This document shows, piece by piece, positions 6,385-7,628 of a stretch of DNA of 7,628 nt. Within the stretch, counting starts at the first letter, position 1. Each line of letters starts with the position of its first letter. The stretch comes from Acidimicrobiaceae bacterium (GTDB lineage: Bacteria; Actinomycetota; Acidimicrobiia; Acidimicrobiales; RAAP-2), in assembly GCA_030838245.1 (NCBI GenBank), contig JAUTXB010000055.1, forward strand, positions 1 through 7,628, written 5' to 3'. Position numbers and translations under genes: made by a program. The notes under the pieces were generated by a model. It was not told where the DNA came from, ran no database searches, and worked only from the letters and a program-made list of their open reading frames with translations.

Positions 6385-7628
6385 TCAAGGTAGGCCGACC
6401 TGTTTCGGTGTCACCGGCCGGGAGGGGATGACGGCCCGGAGCAGGCCGGCATCGACGATGCGGTAGGAGACACCCAAGGCATTGAGCTTGGCGATGAACG
6501 CCGTTTCGGACATCGATGCAGGTCCGATGATGGCGCCCGTGCCGGCGAACTGCCGGAAGCCCTGCGTGATCTGGTCCGGCGGTACGAACAACCAGGCCGA
6601 TCGCCGAGAGGCCTCGACGGTCCGGTTGAGCGCCTTGGACCGGTTGGTGTCCGCTCCCGGGACGGTGGTGATGGCCAACCGCTCCTTGGACAGGAAGTCG
6701 AGGTCGTAGGCCACCCAGTACTCGGCGTACCCGGTGCGCACGCCGCCGGCTTCCAGGCGATCGATTGCATGCACTGTGGGCGCGTTGGGATCGCCCCAGT
6801 TCGAGAAGAAGCCGCCATTTCCCGGTACGAACCACGAAGCGTTCTGGCGGAACGACACCACCGTGAACGCCGCGCACACCACCACGACACCGCACATGAG
6901 CCAGCGCGCCGGACTCGAGACGCTGGGCCGCCGATGCTGGTGCCGTTCTCGGTGACGAAATCGGCCCACCAGGAGCGGGGCTTCATCGCATGCGATGGCC
7001 AGGACCGGGACGAGTAAAGCGCCGACGAAGACCCCGTAGCGGCCATCCTGCCAGTACCACGTCCCCGGTTGCAGGGCGAACAGGAAGGGCAGGGCTACCG
7101 CTCCGGCGGCGATGGCCAGGCCACGGCCACCCTTCACGATGCACAGCACCACGGCCATGACAATGACGACGTCGAATCCGAACTGGAGAACCAGTTGCAG
7201 CGGGTGATGGAAGACCTCCGATTCCGATCCCGGCAATACCAGGTTTGTCTGCATGGGCAGGACGTGGTTGAAGAACGTCTCGACCCTTCCGCCGTAGCCG
7301 GGGTTCACCTTCGCCTGGCCACCGGGGAACGAGGACGCCTTGAGGGAGCGGAACCCAGGGATGTTGACCCACAGCCACGGCAGCGCACCGACTGCGGCAG
7401 CGGCGAGGCCGACCAGGACGCGGGGGACCCAGACGACGATGCGACGCCCGGATGGGGAGACCACGATGGCACCGATGAGCACCAATCCGGTAGGGACCAA
7501 GAAATAGGCGATCTCCGGTGATGACCACCAGCCCATGCCGAGGAACACCCCGAGGCCGGCAAGGTCGAGGTACCCGCGCCGACCGTCGATGCAGCGGAGG
7601 GCAAAGAGGAGGCAGGCCAAGCCGCAGG
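6385..7628 (-). CDS. Multi-spanning membrane protein, GT-C/family-39-like glycosyltransferase C-terminal part
   Basis: The frame is open to the right edge, so the N-terminus lies beyond the window; 413 residues are visible. Counting from base 7620, hydrophobic segments lie near 18-32, 36-55, 62-85, 142-162, 166-184, 195-212 and 240-257. A soluble tail of about 150 residues (258-411, bases about 6388-6849) follows. The tail includes GYAEYWVAYDLDFLSKER (297-314), a pattern I associate with the extracytoplasmic C-terminal domain of actinobacterial membrane glycosyltransferases, and the loop WYWQDGRYGVF (188-198) is also GT-C-like. Such enzymes transfer sugar from polyprenyl-phosphate donors outside the membrane. 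The catalytic acidic residues of the family sit in the first outer loop, which is not in view, so the activity cannot be confirmed. The true start is not visible: the leftmost internal candidate, a TTG at 7618-7620, falls inside the coding frame. The gene converges on ppk2 with an 85-base gap. Confidence 0.75.
   Translation of the reverse strand, partial: CGLACLLFALRCIDGRRGYLDLAGLGVFLGMGWWSSPEIAYFLVPTGLVLIGAIVVSPSGRRIVVWVPRVLVGLAAAAVGALPWLWVNIPGFRSLKASSFPGGQAKVNPGYGGRVETFFNHVLPMQTNLVLPGSESEVFHHPLQLVLQFGFDVVIVMAVVLCIVKGGRGLAIAAGAVALPFLFALQPGTWYWQDGRYGVFVGALLVPVLAIACDEAPLLVGRFRHRERHQHRRPSVSSPARWLMCGVVVVCAAFTVVSFRQNASWFVPGNGGFFSNWGDPNAPTVHAIDRLEAGGVRTGYAEYWVAYDLDFLSKERLAITTVPGADTNRSKALNRTVEASRRSAWLFVPPDQITQGFRQFAGTGAIIGPASMSETAFIAKLNALGVSYRIVDAGLLRAVIPSRPVTPKQVGLP

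Overview
The window reads as ordinary chromosomal DNA from a high-GC actinobacterium. The support is strong G/C at third codon positions, a class I PPK2, and an acyl-CoA dehydrogenase close to the mycobacterial FadE29 type. An acidimicrobial or other soil or aquatic lineage would fit, but the taxonomy is inference. Nearly every base is coding, and no gap reaches 300 bases. There are no tRNA or rRNA genes, transposase, CRISPR array or phage genes.

Layout, left to right. (1) The C-terminal part of a microsomal-type epoxide hydrolase (+ strand, cut by the left edge) converges tail to tail with (2) an acyl-CoA dehydrogenase (- strand). The 22-base gap and both stop codons sit inside a short inverted repeat. 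(3) A 154-base divergent spacer carries candidate promoters for the dehydrogenase (leftward) and for a three-gene rightward operon. (4) The operon holds a LolD/MacB-type ABC ATPase, an 843-residue FtsX-like permease overlapping it by ATGA, and a class I polyphosphate kinase 2 starting 11 bases after the permease stop with a Shine-Dalgarno sequence overlapping that stop. (5) After an 85-base convergent spacer with two small hairpins comes the C-terminal part of a multi-membrane-span protein (- strand, cut by the right edge). It resembles GT-C/family-39-like glycosyltransferases, but its catalytic N-terminus lies outside the window.

Functionally, the left half suggests lipid, steroid or xenobiotic oxidation (epoxide hydration and acyl-CoA alpha,beta-dehydrogenation). 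The operon pairs a MacB-type transporter of unknown substrate with an enzyme that makes nucleoside triphosphate from polyphosphate. That pairing is the most unusual association here, but it may be no more than gene packing. I do not see a convincing previously undescribed system. The findings are modest leads with the tests that would settle them.
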